NCBI GenBank assembly: GCA_013112685.1
Contig: JABFGC010000001.1
Span: 1,364,001 to 1,428,000, forward strand
Length of the DNA stretch: 64,000 nucleotides
Source: Chloroflexota bacterium
Lineage (GTDB): Bacteria > Chloroflexota > Anaerolineae > Anaerolineales > Villigracilaceae
Direction: 5' to 3'
Shown: positions 26,045-33,751 of the stretch, piece by piece
How the letters are laid out: every line of letters starts with the position of its first letter
How positions within the stretch are numbered: the first letter of the stretch is position 1
Made by a program: the position numbers and the translations under genes
Notes under the pieces: model-generated
Seen by the model: the letters and a program-made list of their open reading frames with translations, nothing else
The model's database searches: none
What the model was told of the DNA's origin: nothing

Positions 26045-27580
26045 ATGGCAAAACAGGAAATCATCCTACTGGCGCTCGACGCTTCTCCCATTCTGGATTT
26101 AATGGAGCGGGCGTTGCGCGCCGCCGGGTTTGAGGTTGCCATGGTGAAAGACCGCCCCGGGCTGGATAAATCGGTGCAGGAAGCCATTCCATCCCTAGTC
26201 GTCGTCGGCGAAACGTTTGCAGACCAGGACGGGTTTGTCGTTGCGAACGACATGCTGGAGCGTTTCCCGACCCTGCCAATCATCCTCTATGCCAGACAGG
26301 ATATGACCGGACATGCAAAGTCCGCGCTCAAAGCCGGCATGACCGGCTACCTTTATCCGCCGCTCAAGATGGAGGACATCGTCAACGAAGTGCAGCGCAG
26401 TCTGACGCGCGCCCGCAAACTGGGAGACTGGCTGAGGCGGGAAGTCAAGCGCACGACGGCGTCGCTGGAAGAGAAAGCCAAAATTTCGGAAGCCGAGCGC
26501 GTCAAGCTGGAGGCGATTATTTCCAATATCCAGGACGGCGTGGTCGTGCTGGACGACCAGCACAACATCCTGCTGGCAAATCGAATGATCCGCGATATTT
26601 TCAGCCTGGGCGATAACCCCCTGCTGGGCAGGGCGTTGGAGGACGTCATCACAAACGCCGACCTGTCCGCCCTGATGGCTCGCACCCGCGAGGGCGCGCT
26701 GAAATATCACGAGGTCAACTTCGACGACGGGCGCGTTTACAACGCGCAATACACGCCCATCCCGAAGATCGGCGGCGCGATCACCATGCAGGATATTTCC
26801 TACCTGAAGGAACTCGACCGCCTCAAGAACGATTTCATCCATACCATTTCCCACGACCTGCGCTCCCCGTTGACCGCCGTATTCGGCTACATGGAACTGG
26901 TCGAGCGCACCGGTCCGTTGAATGAAAACCAGTTGGAATTCATGCGCCGCCTGCAGGGCAGCGTCCAGCACATGACCAATTTGGTGAACGATCTGCTCGA
27001 CCTGGGACGGCTCGAAGCGGGCTTCGACACCCGCCGCGAGTTGGTCCAGCCGGAGAATGTGCTCAAATATACGCTCGATGTGTTCGACGCGCAGATCAAG
27101 AAAAAGAAGATCAAGATCGAGTCCAACATTGCCGGGGATCTAAAACCGCTTCGCGCCAACCCGATTCGCATCCGCCAGATGCTGGATAACCTGGTGGGGA
27201 ACGCCATCAAATACACGCCGGAGGGCGGGCGCGTGCGGGTGGAAATGTCCATGCAGGAGAATCAGATCGTGATTCGCGTGGAGGATACCGGTCCGGGCAT
27301 CCCGCCGGAGGAGCAAAACCGCATCTTCGAAAAGTTCTATCGCGCCTCGAACCGTCCGCAGGGCGTGGAAGGCACGGGCTTGGGGCTGGCAATCGTCAAG
27401 TCGGTGGCAGACAGCCACCAGGGACGCGTGTGGGTGGAATCGAAAGTGGGGGAAGGCTCCGCCTTCGTGGTCTTTGCTCCCCCTCGATCGAGTAGAGCCG
27501 CGGATCAAGCAATGATTATTTTTGTGGAGCGGGATGCCCCCGCTCTTTGTTTTTTTGGCGGCGCGGCAACCTGCGATTAA
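26045..27580 (+). CDS. sensor histidine kinase with degenerate receiver and PAS domain
   Basis: Receiver-like domain (1-120), coiled coil (about 125-160), PAS (about 160-255), HisKA with His270 (IHTISHDLRSPLTAVFGY), and HATPase_c with N-box QMLDNLVGNAIKYTPEGG, G1 VEDTGPGIPPEE and G2 GTGLGLAIVK. The receiver's acceptor Asp is Gly55 (LVVVGETF). As read it has 511 residues. The last ~30 after FVVFAP are not family-like and cross a terminator. Dropping one C from CCCCC at 27479-27483 gives FVVFAPLDRVEPRIKQ and a stop at 27513-27515, just before that terminator, which is probably the true end. No membrane segment, so a cytoplasmic sensor. No full response regulator adjoins. Confidence 0.88.
   Translation: MAKQEIILLALDASPILDLMERALRAAGFEVAMVKDRPGLDKSVQEAIPSLVVVGETFADQDGFVVANDMLERFPTLPIILYARQDMTGHAKSALKAGMTGYLYPPLKMEDIVNEVQRSLTRARKLGDWLRREVKRTTASLEEKAKISEAERVKLEAIISNIQDGVVVLDDQHNILLANRMIRDIFSLGDNPLLGRALEDVITNADLSALMARTREGALKYHEVNFDDGRVYNAQYTPIPKIGGAITMQDISYLKELDRLKNDFIHTISHDLRSPLTAVFGYMELVERTGPLNENQLEFMRRLQGSVQHMTNLVNDLLDLGRLEAGFDTRRELVQPENVLKYTLDVFDAQIKKKKIKIESNIAGDLKPLRANPIRIRQMLDNLVGNAIKYTPEGGRVRVEMSMQENQIVIRVEDTGPGIPPEEQNRIFEKFYRASNRPQGVEGTGLGLAIVKSVADSHQGRVWVESKVGEGSAFVVFAPPRSSRAADQAMIIFVERDAPALCFFGGAATCD
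27527..27557 (+). terminator. intrinsic terminator after the histidine kinase
   Basis: GAGCGGG (27527-27533) pairs with CCCGCTC (27539-27545), loop of 5, then TTTGTTTTTTT. It lies 12 bases after the corrected kinase stop (27515), which supports that stop. Confidence 0.75.
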
Positions 27581-27590
27581 CCGGAAATGC

Positions 27591-27640
27591 CTCGCAAAAC
27601 AGGAGGTTGCTTCGGGAAGAACGCCCTCGCAACGACATTT
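27591..27640. repeat. dispersed repeat, GTCATTGCGAG/GAAGCAATC type (inverted copy)
   Basis: Reverse complement matches 15715-15756 with few differences (CGTTGCGAGGGCGTTCTTCC, GAAGCAACCTCCTG). Non-coding. Confidence 0.65.
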
Positions 27641-27674
27641 ATACGGCAGCAAAATTCAGACAAGCCTTAAACAT

Positions 27675-27704
27675 GTTGCCGCCGGGGGTTAGCCCGGCGG
27701 CAAC
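27675..27704. terminator. strong GC hairpin (terminator or structured leader)
   Basis: GTTGCCGCCGGG (27675-27686) and CCCGGCGGCAAC (27693-27704), 12 perfect pairs, loop of 6, followed by only three T. It could end + transcription, or be a structured 5' region of the small reading frame at 27727. Confidence 0.5.
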
Positions 27705-27726
27705 TTTCGCCAAAGGAGGAGACAGG

Positions 27727-27852
27727 ATGTGCAAAGTAGAGGTGTCTGTTGCCGTCTCCAATCGTATGTTAACCCCAATTTCCTGTTTCGGACATCGTAG
27801 AATGTCACCGAATAAATGTGATAATCTTCACAAACCGGATTTCAGGTTTTGA
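27727..27852 (+). CDS. short open frame with strong ribosome site, 41 codons
   Basis: ATG 27727 follows AAAGGAGGAGACAGG, among the strongest Shine-Dalgarno matches in the window. The peptide (MCKVEVSVAVSNRMLTPIS...) has no recognised family. It could be a real small protein, or the first codons of a gene whose remainder was lost. The 27581-27883 gap holds otherwise only the repeat and hairpin listed separately. Confidence 0.25.
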   Translation: MCKVEVSVAVSNRMLTPISCFGHRRMSPNKCDNLHKPDFRF

Positions 27853-27883
27853 AACTGATTCCGCGGCGGGAGCCTTGAGAGGT

Positions 27884-28492
27884 TCATTTGCGGGGCAGGC
27901 GGGAAAGGATGGACGTATCGCGCGTCTTCTGCGGCGTGGACGCGGTCGTGCCTCTGCGCATGCTCTCCAGTTCGGCGCTGAAACGCATCCAATCCTGGAC
28001 GAGCAGGACGAAATGCGGGGTCTTATCCTTGAAGAAAAGCGGCGAGAGGAAGAGGCGCAGGGAAGACTGCGACATGGGGAACGATGTCAACTCGATCACG
28101 ATCGCGGTCATCTTCGAAAGCGGCGCGACGACATCAATCATGGACTTGGGAACGCTCTTGGGCGGGAACAACGCTTGCATGGTGGAGGATGAGGCGCGGC
28201 GGATCCGTTTGTACGAAATGTTCAACCGCAGGAACGGAGTCGCCAGCCGCAGGTGGTCGCTGAACGGCTGTACGTAAGCGCTCTTCCTCAGCAGGAACAT
28301 CAGCAGGCCGACAAACAAACTCAACACGCCGGCGCTTGCAGAACCCAGCCAGCGCCACTCTTCAAACCCCCAACTGTACAAAGCCCAAGCCAAGCCAAGC
28401 AACGCCAGCCCAAGCGTCAAAACCGCCGGATACCAGCGGTTCATCATGTGGGTATAGATAACGAGGGGATAACGGCGTCCGCCTTTTGCCAT
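27884..28492 (-). CDS. membrane protein of unknown function (two helices plus soluble domain)
   Basis: 202 residues. Two membrane helices (about 22-41 and 50-68) are followed by a soluble domain (about 70-200; KSAYVQPFSDHLRLATPFLR, HFVLLVQDWMRFSAELESMR). The layout resembles bacterial PH-domain-like membrane proteins, but this is only an impression. An alternative ATG lies at codon 16 (MMNRWYPAV). Lies 15 bases downstream of the translin-type gene, same strand. Confidence 0.7.
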   Translation of the reverse strand: MAKGGRRYPLVIYTHMMNRWYPAVLTLGLALLGLAWALYSWGFEEWRWLGSASAGVLSLFVGLLMFLLRKSAYVQPFSDHLRLATPFLRLNISYKRIRRASSSTMQALFPPKSVPKSMIDVVAPLSKMTAIVIELTSFPMSQSSLRLFLSPLFFKDKTPHFVLLVQDWMRFSAELESMRRGTTASTPQKTRDTSILSRLPRK

Positions 28493-28507
28493 GGATGAAA
28501 ATTTCCG

Positions 28508-29185
28508 CTACGGTTCAAAACTGCCGCCGCTTCCCCCCGGACCTCTGGACTCGTCCGCTTTCAATTGAGCGATCAACTTCCCGATGGCTTCTTCGAGATG
28601 CCCGCCCCGCAGGCTGAAGGTGATATCGCCGCGCGTCTTTTCGACGATGCCGCGCGCCAGGTCGGTCTGACGGCGCAGTCCGTTGGTGATGGCGTCGGGG
28701 TAATCCATGGTAACGAGGATGGAGTAGATGTCGTCCATGTAGCCGAGCAGACGTTCCGCTCCCTCCGAGTAGCCGTGACGGAGAATATCCAGCGTGCGGC
28801 GGCGCAACTCGCCGACGACCTCCGCCAACCCGTTGAGATAAGTTGCGGGTTCAACGACCAGCTCCTCGGGAGTCTGAAGCGGCTGGTTTCGGATCAAGGC
28901 GCAGGTGACGTTCGCTTCCACGAATTCCTTGAGCGCATCCTGTGTGTATCCCGCATAATACAGGTCGGGGTGGGCGGCGAGGGACTTGCGCAAGGCATCC
29001 GCCAGTTGACGGGCTTCGCGCAGTTGGGCGTCCATCGTTTCGACATCGTCGCGGTGCGCGGCGCGGATGGCGAGCGAGCACGCGCGGGTCAGTTGACGCG
29101 CCTGGGCAAGCGCCTGGTCGCGCGCGGCGGTACGCGCGTCGAAACTTTTACGAATCTGCTCGGCAATGGCTTCGAGTTTGTGCAT
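28508..29185 (-). CDS. translin family protein
   Basis: 225 residues, all-helical. LYYAGYTQDALKEFVEAN and VVGELRRRTLDILRHGYSEG match the conserved core of translin (GELRR), as do YMDDIYSILVTMDYPDAI and LRRQTDLARGIVEKTRGDIT. Eukaryotic translin with TRAX forms the C3PO RNA-binding/nuclease ring; prokaryotic homologs form rings alone and are little studied. The Gly-rich tail (GPGGSGG) is extra. Two bases upstream is the DUF3467 gene, and SSB follows further up, so a nucleic-acid-related role fits. Confidence 0.8.
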   Translation of the reverse strand: MHKLEAIAEQIRKSFDARTAARDQALAQARQLTRACSLAIRAAHRDDVETMDAQLREARQLADALRKSLAAHPDLYYAGYTQDALKEFVEANVTCALIRNQPLQTPEELVVEPATYLNGLAEVVGELRRRTLDILRHGYSEGAERLLGYMDDIYSILVTMDYPDAITNGLRRQTDLARGIVEKTRGDITFSLRGGHLEEAIGKLIAQLKADESRGPGGSGGSFEP

Positions 29186-29187
29186 TG

Positions 29188-29541
29188 CTATTCTTTGGGC
29201 GGTTCGGGCTTTGGCGGCTCGGGTGGCGGCCCTTGAAGCGGGCGGAAGAGGCTGTCTGCCAGGGATGGGTTGCTGGGAAGATTGATTTCGCCAAAGGCGG
29301 CTTCGTAGCGCGCGATATTTTCGGTCAACGCCCTCAGCAGGAGTTTTGCGCTGAGCGGGGTCATCACCACGCGCGAGCGAATCTTTGCGTTGGTTTCGCC
29401 GGGCAGGAGATGCGCGAAATCGAAGACAATGTCGGAGGGGGAGTGGGCGATGCGCGCGAGGTTGGCGTAGACCAGTTCAAGGTCCGGCGGGAGCACCAGC
29501 GTGGGACCGGCGGGCTTGGGAGGGGTTTGGGGTGTGGTCAT
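29188..29541 (-). CDS. DUF3467 family protein
   Basis: 117 residues. The core (DLELVYANLARIAHSPSDIV, FDFAHLLPGETNAKIRSRVV, TPLSAKLLLRALTENIARYE) matches the DUF3467 family, whose function is unknown. Both ends are Pro-rich (PPEPPKPEPPKE). Its stop is 2 bases from the translin start on the same strand, so the pair is translationally coupled. Confidence 0.8.
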   Translation of the reverse strand: MTTPQTPPKPAGPTLVLPPDLELVYANLARIAHSPSDIVFDFAHLLPGETNAKIRSRVVMTPLSAKLLLRALTENIARYEAAFGEINLPSNPSLADSLFRPLQGPPPEPPKPEPPKE

Positions 29542-29550
29542 TTTTTGGTG

Positions 29551-29584
29551 AGACCCTGAAGGTCTCGAAGACCTTCAGGGTCTT
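29551..29584. terminator. 15-bp perfect inverted repeat, probable bidirectional terminator/dispersed element
   Basis: AGACCCTGAAGGTCT (29551-29565), loop CGA, AGACCTTCAGGGTCT (29569-29583). It lies between ssb and the DUF3467 gene. A related GACCTGACAGG...GTCGGGTCTT element stands at 46427-46460. Confidence 0.6.
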
Positions 29585-29592
29585 GATAATTT

Positions 29593-30018
29593 TTAGAAGG
29601 GAATTTCGTCTTCGGGGGGAAGTTCCGCCATTTCCATGCTGCCGCCCGCCATGGGAGCACTTTCACCTTCCGCACGTGAAGATAGGAAACGCACAGTTTG
29701 CGCAGTAACCTCAAAAGAAGCGCCGGCTGTACCGTCCTGTTTGGTCCAGATGCGCGGACCACCTGTGGTTTTATCGGGCGTCAAGCGTCCCTCAATCAAC
29801 ACCTTGGTACCTTTCTTGAGATATTGGTTGCATACTTCCGCTGTTTTGCCCCAAGTGGAAATGCGAAACCAGATGGTCTCCTTCACCTGCTCACCGTTCC
29901 CGGCGGTGTATTGGCGGTTGGTGGCAACTGAAAAGGATGTAACAGCCTGACCGGAGGGGGTATAGCGCATTTCCGGATCCTTGCCTACATTGCCGACGAT
30001 GATTAAAGTGTGATACAT
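29593..30018 (-). CDS. ssb: single-stranded DNA-binding protein
   Basis: 141 residues. OB-fold core (YHTLIIVGNVGKDPEMRYTP, VTSFSVATNRQY, ETIWFRISTWGKTAEVCNQY, GTKVLIEGRLTPD), followed by a short linker and the acidic tip PPEDEIPF that recruits partner proteins. A short SSB, typical of Chloroflexota. Start ATG 30018 with AAGGAG 6-7 bases upstream. The region 30019-30169 is a divergent promoter region shared with cytochrome b561. Confidence 0.95.
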   Translation of the reverse strand: MYHTLIIVGNVGKDPEMRYTPSGQAVTSFSVATNRQYTAGNGEQVKETIWFRISTWGKTAEVCNQYLKKGTKVLIEGRLTPDKTTGGPRIWTKQDGTAGASFEVTAQTVRFLSSRAEGESAPMAGGSMEMAELPPEDEIPF

Positions 30019-30169
30019 GAGGTTTCTCCTTGGGGTAAAGGTACCCGTCGAAACACGGCGGGGGGAAATTTGAACATATCCATTTTACCCCTGCTCGTGC
30101 TTTGTAAGAAAGTAATTTAAGGAATTGTCTTGTTAAATAAACCCAATTTGAAATCGAGGAGAAAAGATC

Positions 30170-30703
30170 ATGTCTGAAACCGCCCCAAAACGCTACCATC
30201 CTGCACATGTCGTCATCCATTGGCTGATGGCGTTACTCGTCCTTCTGATGCTCGGAGTCGGCAAGGTCGTCATGCCGGGTGTCTCACCCGAAGACTCGCA
30301 AAAGGTGACGATCCTCCAATCCCATGCCTATATCGGCGGGGCGATCGCTGTCCTGTTGATTATCCGGCTGATTCTGCGCTTCACCACCAAACGTCCCGAG
30401 CCCGCGGACGCGGGGAATGCCTTCCTGAATTGGACGGCGAAAGCGGTGCATTTCCTGCTTTATTTGCTCCTGGTTGGCATGGCGGTCAGTGGGCTGGGAC
30501 TATATCAACTGGCGAACCTGCCCGCCGTGTTCAGCGGCGCACAGCCGTATCCCGCCAACTTCTTCGATTACCTGCCGCGCGGCGGTCACGGGCTTTTCTC
30601 CTGGCTGCTGTTGGGACTGGTGGCTCTGCATTTCGGCGCGGCGATGTATCACCAGTTCATCCGCAGGGATAATCTGCTCGGACGCATGTGGTTCGGCAAA
30701 TAG
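30170..30703 (+). CDS. cytochrome b561 family protein
   Basis: 177 residues, four helices. Conserved haem-ligand histidines: YHPAHVVIHWLMALLV (helix 1), LQSHAYIGGAIAVLL (helix 2), AVHFLLYLLLVGMAVSGLGL (helix 3) and LLLGLVALHFGAAMYHQFIR (helix 4). Binds two haem b and moves electrons between quinol and a soluble or periplasmic partner. RBS CGAGGAG 8 bases before ATG 30170. Followed by an intrinsic terminator. Confidence 0.92.
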   Translation: MSETAPKRYHPAHVVIHWLMALLVLLMLGVGKVVMPGVSPEDSQKVTILQSHAYIGGAIAVLLIIRLILRFTTKRPEPADAGNAFLNWTAKAVHFLLYLLLVGMAVSGLGLYQLANLPAVFSGAQPYPANFFDYLPRGGHGLFSWLLLGLVALHFGAAMYHQFIRRDNLLGRMWFGK

Positions 30704-30711
30704 TTAAAATG

Positions 30712-30742
30712 AACTTCCGAAGAGTGACTTCGGAAGTTTTTA
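30712..30742 (+). terminator. intrinsic terminator after cytochrome b561
   Basis: AACTTCCGAAG (30712-30722) and CTTCGGAAGTT (30728-30738), 11 perfect pairs with a five-base loop, then TTTATT. Ends 13 bases before the cupin start and may contain that gene's upstream region. Confidence 0.8.
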
Positions 30743-30755
30743 TTCGGAGGCTGTC

Positions 30756-31118
30756 ATGACCATAAAACATTCCCATGATGTCGAAGCGAAGAACGTCGCC
30801 GCGGGGAAAGATACGACCATTCAGGTATTGATCTCTTCGCAGGAGGGACCGAACTTTGCCCTGCGGAAGTTTTCCATGCAGCCCGGTGGAGGGATGCCGC
30901 GTCATACCAACGAAGTGGAGCATGAGCAGTATGTCCTGCGCGGCGAAGCGGTCATCACCATTGGTGGCGAGACGCATCACGTCAAGACTGGGGATGTGGT
31001 CTTCATTCCGGCGGGAGCGATCCATTCGTATGAAAATACAGGCAGTGAACCGTTCGAGTTCCTGTGCATTGTCCCCAACAAGGAGGATGTGATCAGGATC
31101 GTGGACGAGAGTTGTTAG
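30756..31118 (+). CDS. cupin domain protein
   Basis: 120 residues. Cupin motif 1 GGGMPRHTNEVEHEQYVLRG (His-His-Glu ligands) and motif 2 GDVVFIPAGAIHSYENTG (His). A single small beta-barrel likely binding one metal ion; such proteins act as isomerases, oxygenases or sensors, and the substrate is unknown. CGGAGG precedes the start by 6 bases. Convergent with rsmG, one base between stops. Confidence 0.88.
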   Translation: MTIKHSHDVEAKNVAAGKDTTIQVLISSQEGPNFALRKFSMQPGGGMPRHTNEVEHEQYVLRGEAVITIGGETHHVKTGDVVFIPAGAIHSYENTGSEPFEFLCIVPNKEDVIRIVDESC

Positions 31119-31119
31119 C

Positions 31120-31830
31120 CTACAACGGCGTCTTCATCGGAACCCCCGCCTTACGCGGATACTTCGGCGGGGTGGCAGCGACTTTCTCCACCAGCACGAG
31201 GTAGCGGTCGTCGGCGACGCCCGGCAAATGGACGGGGATCAATTGCTTTAACTTTCCACCCAATATCTTCATTGCCTTTTCTGCGGACTGCGCTTCGGCG
31301 GGTCCGCTTTCGCCTTTTTGGGCGAGCATCGTCCCGCCGATCTGTACCAGCGGCAGAAGGTACTCGCTCAGGATGTTGAGGTTTGCCACGGAGCGCGCCA
31401 CCGCCCAATCGTAGGACTCACGATGCGCGGGATTTTGTCCCAAATCCTCGGCGCGGGCGTGGATGATTTCGATATCCTCCAGCCCCAGTGTGCGGATGAT
31501 GTGCTGGCAGAACATGGCTTTCTTGCCCACCGACTCGACCAGCGTCACGCGCGTGGCTGGATAAATTATCTTCAAGGGAATGCCCGGGAACCCCGCGCCC
31601 GTCCCCACGTCCACGAGGCGATGCGGAGGGTTGGCTTTCCATGCCGCCACGCAGGAATAAGAATCCAAAAAATGCTTGGTGCGGATGGACTCGATATCCC
31701 GAATGGCGGTCAGGTTGAATTTTTGATTCCACTCCACCAGTTCCTTTTCGTAATTAATGAGCGCCATCACCTGCCGCGCCGTAAGGTGGACGTTGAAAAG
31801 CGTTTTCGCATCCTGGATGAGGGAGTCCAT
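31120..31830 (-). CDS. rsmG: 16S rRNA (guanine527-N7)-methyltransferase
   Basis: 236 residues from ATG 31830. SAM motif I RLVDVGTGAGFPGIPLKIIY; NLTAIRDIESIRTKHFLDS is the N-terminal family signature; HARAEDLGQNP and AVARSVANLNILSEYLLPL are further family blocks. Methylates G527 of 16S rRNA; loss gives low-level streptomycin resistance in other bacteria. A longer frame upstream runs through a terminator and is not used. Not next to mnmG/parAB here. Confidence 0.93.
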   Translation of the reverse strand: MDSLIQDAKTLFNVHLTARQVMALINYEKELVEWNQKFNLTAIRDIESIRTKHFLDSYSCVAAWKANPPHRLVDVGTGAGFPGIPLKIIYPATRVTLVESVGKKAMFCQHIIRTLGLEDIEIIHARAEDLGQNPAHRESYDWAVARSVANLNILSEYLLPLVQIGGTMLAQKGESGPAEAQSAEKAMKILGGKLKQLIPVHLPGVADDRYLVLVEKVAATPPKYPRKAGVPMKTPL

Positions 31831-31853
31831 ACGGGAGATTATAAAGCAATGAC

Positions 31854-31889
31854 ATAAAAAGGAGGATGACATCTTGCGCGTCATCCTCC
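31854..31889 (-). terminator. intrinsic terminator of the DUF4349 gene
   Basis: On the - strand GGAGGATGAC pairs with GTCATCCTCC (31861-31870 with 31880-31889), then TTTTTATG. It separates the lipoprotein gene from rsmG. Confidence 0.75.
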
Positions 31890-31905
31890 ACCGACCACTC
31901 ACTGA

Positions 31906-32853
31906 TTACTTCTTCACTTCTTCAACCTGCGGCTCGACCTTCTTCTTGTTGCCGCGCAGTCTGCGGAAGACCCAACGTCCGCCGAGGAAGACCAGGTAAA
32001 GCGGGATACCAACGGTGACCAGAACAGGCAGCGTATAAAGCGTGAAGCGGATGACGAAGTCCACGAAGCCTTGCCAGAAGTAGATCAGGTCCTGGATGGC
32101 GTCGCGCGCCACGCCCTGCGGCTCCCACCCGGCGATCTGGATCGGCTGGATGGTCTCCTCGGCGATGATGCGGATACTGATGGCGGAAAGCGCCGCCGCT
32201 TCTTCGTAGTAATTGATCTGTCCCTGGATGATCTCGATCTGCTCGCGGTAGTACATCAATTGGTTGAAGATGTTGACGACCTCATCCGTATCCGCCGCGC
32301 TTTTCATCAACTCGGTCAGTTCCTGCTCGGCGGCTTGATAAGTCTTGAGGCGGGACTTCAAATCCACGTACTCGGCGGTGACATCCTGACCGGAACGGGT
32401 TTCATTCTGGACTTCGACCACGTCCGCCTTGATCTTGTCCAGCGCTTCATCCAACTTCTCGGAAGGGACGCGGATGGTAATGGTTCCCTCAGGGACGGGG
32501 GTGTAGTCGCTGGTGTAACTCTGGTACAGGCTGGACGAGACCACGAATCCGCCCATCTTTTCCGCCATTTCCTGTATCTCGTTCATGCGGGCTTCCACAT
32601 CCGCGACGACGATGGATAAGTCCGCGTTTTGGATGACGATGCGCTCCACGCTGGCGGCGCGGGCGTCGCCTCCGCCTCCGCTGGAGGGCGCCTCCTGCGC
32701 GGCGGGCATGTAGGTGGGCATGGGTTCCGGCGCACCGGCAGAGTCAAACTCTTCCATCATGGCAGGCGCTTCGGTAGCTGCCGCGCTGCCTCCACAGGCT
32801 GTCAGAATCAATGCAGCGATGAGGACAATTCCAAAGGGCAAAATGCGTTTCAT
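31906..32853 (-). CDS. DUF4349 domain lipoprotein
   Basis: 315 residues. Lipobox LILTAC after the signal peptide, a Met/Pro-rich linker, then DUF4349 (about 70-295): VERIVIQNADLSIVVADVEA, a coiled coil (EVQNETRSGQDVTAEYVDLK, IFNQLMYYREQIEIIQGQIN), one C-terminal helix (about 255-280) and a basic/acidic tail. Widespread on the outer face of bacterial membranes; function unknown. The last codons (VEEVKK) lie beside a CTGATTACT-type repeat. Confidence 0.88.
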   Translation of the reverse strand: MKRILPFGIVLIAALILTACGGSAAATEAPAMMEEFDSAGAPEPMPTYMPAAQEAPSSGGGGDARAASVERIVIQNADLSIVVADVEARMNEIQEMAEKMGGFVVSSSLYQSYTSDYTPVPEGTITIRVPSEKLDEALDKIKADVVEVQNETRSGQDVTAEYVDLKSRLKTYQAAEQELTELMKSAADTDEVVNIFNQLMYYREQIEIIQGQINYYEEAAALSAISIRIIAEETIQPIQIAGWEPQGVARDAIQDLIYFWQGFVDFVIRFTLYTLPVLVTVGIPLYLVFLGGRWVFRRLRGNKKKVEPQVEEVKK

Positions 32854-32930
32854 CTTCTTCTCCTTTTTTGATCGGCGATTTCTCTGCCTAAAGGACGCGA
32901 CTCGTCGGGAAATAGTTCCGACCCTTCAAG

Positions 32931-33014
32931 ACGATGGACGGTGGACGACGGACAATGGACGGTTATGGCAGGGAATGGGATCGTCCATGGTCTACGGTCT
33001 GTCGTCCATCATCC
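32931..33014. repeat. dispersed repeat, GGTCCATCGTCC type
   Basis: Imperfect units of GTCCATnGTCCnnCGTCC (reverse: GGACGATGGACGGTGGAC). It fills the 165-base gap between the lipoprotein and phosphoesterase genes. Same unit occurs in frame inside aroA at 40420-40468 and 40965-40998. Confidence 0.7.
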
Positions 33015-33018
33015 AAAC

Positions 33019-33750
33019 TTACCACCCTTCTGCGATTCTCACCGCGTGTTTTTCCGGCAAGCCCACCGAGCGGATGCGTTCCTGCACTTCGGCGATGTTG
33101 TACGCCACGCGCTTCGGAGTCCACGTGCGGGCTTCAGTGTCGTAGATGGCATAGGCGGCGCGCGGGTCCCGGTCTCGGGGTTGACCCACGCTTCCGGGGT
33201 TCAGGATCAACTTCGGGTGGAGTCGAAGCGGCACGCCCGGCCGGGTCTGCTCCACCGTCACCCGGTCCGATTTGTCATCGCGCACGAAAACGCTTTGGAT
33301 GTGCGAATGTCCCACAAAACACCAGGGCGTGTCGAAGTGGTCGAAGTTCAATCGCGCGGTCAGCGCATTCAGGATGTATTCCCACAACGGGTCGCGCGGA
33401 CTGCCGTGTGCGATGGTCGCCTCGCCGCGCACTTTCACCCTGGAGGGCAGGGAACGCATGAAATCCATGTTGGTGGCGGTCAGCACTTTTTCGTGATGCA
33501 AGAGCGAACGTTTGGCGTCGCCGTTGAAGGTCTCCAGCGGCATCTTGCCGATGACCGCCACGTCGTGATTGCCCAGCAGGCAGGTGAGGTTCTTGAGCTC
33601 GCGCACCTCCTCCACCACGGCGTTCGGGTCGGGGCCGTAGCCCACGAGGTCGCCGAGGCACCAGGTTTCGTCCACTTCACCGGCGTCCTTCAAAACGGCT
33701 TCGAGCGCCGTGTAATTCGCATGAATATCCGATAGGACCAGAATCCGCAT
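33019..33750 (-). CDS. metallophosphoesterase, YfcE-like
   Basis: 243 residues from ATG 33750. Complete calcineurin-like metal-site motifs: ILVLSDIHANYTAL (D-x-H), CLGDLVGYGPDPN (GD), LLGNHDVAVIG (GNHD), HGSPRDPLWEY and FVGHSHIQSVF (GHxH). Cytoplasmic phosphodiesterase with unknown natural substrate. Starts one base after the coaBC stop, so co-translated with it. Confidence 0.9.
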   Translation of the reverse strand: MRILVLSDIHANYTALEAVLKDAGEVDETWCLGDLVGYGPDPNAVVEEVRELKNLTCLLGNHDVAVIGKMPLETFNGDAKRSLLHHEKVLTATNMDFMRSLPSRVKVRGEATIAHGSPRDPLWEYILNALTARLNFDHFDTPWCFVGHSHIQSVFVRDDKSDRVTVEQTRPGVPLRLHPKLILNPGSVGQPRDRDPRAAYAIYDTEARTWTPKRVAYNIAEVQERIRSVGLPEKHAVRIAEGW

Positions 33751-33751
33751 A

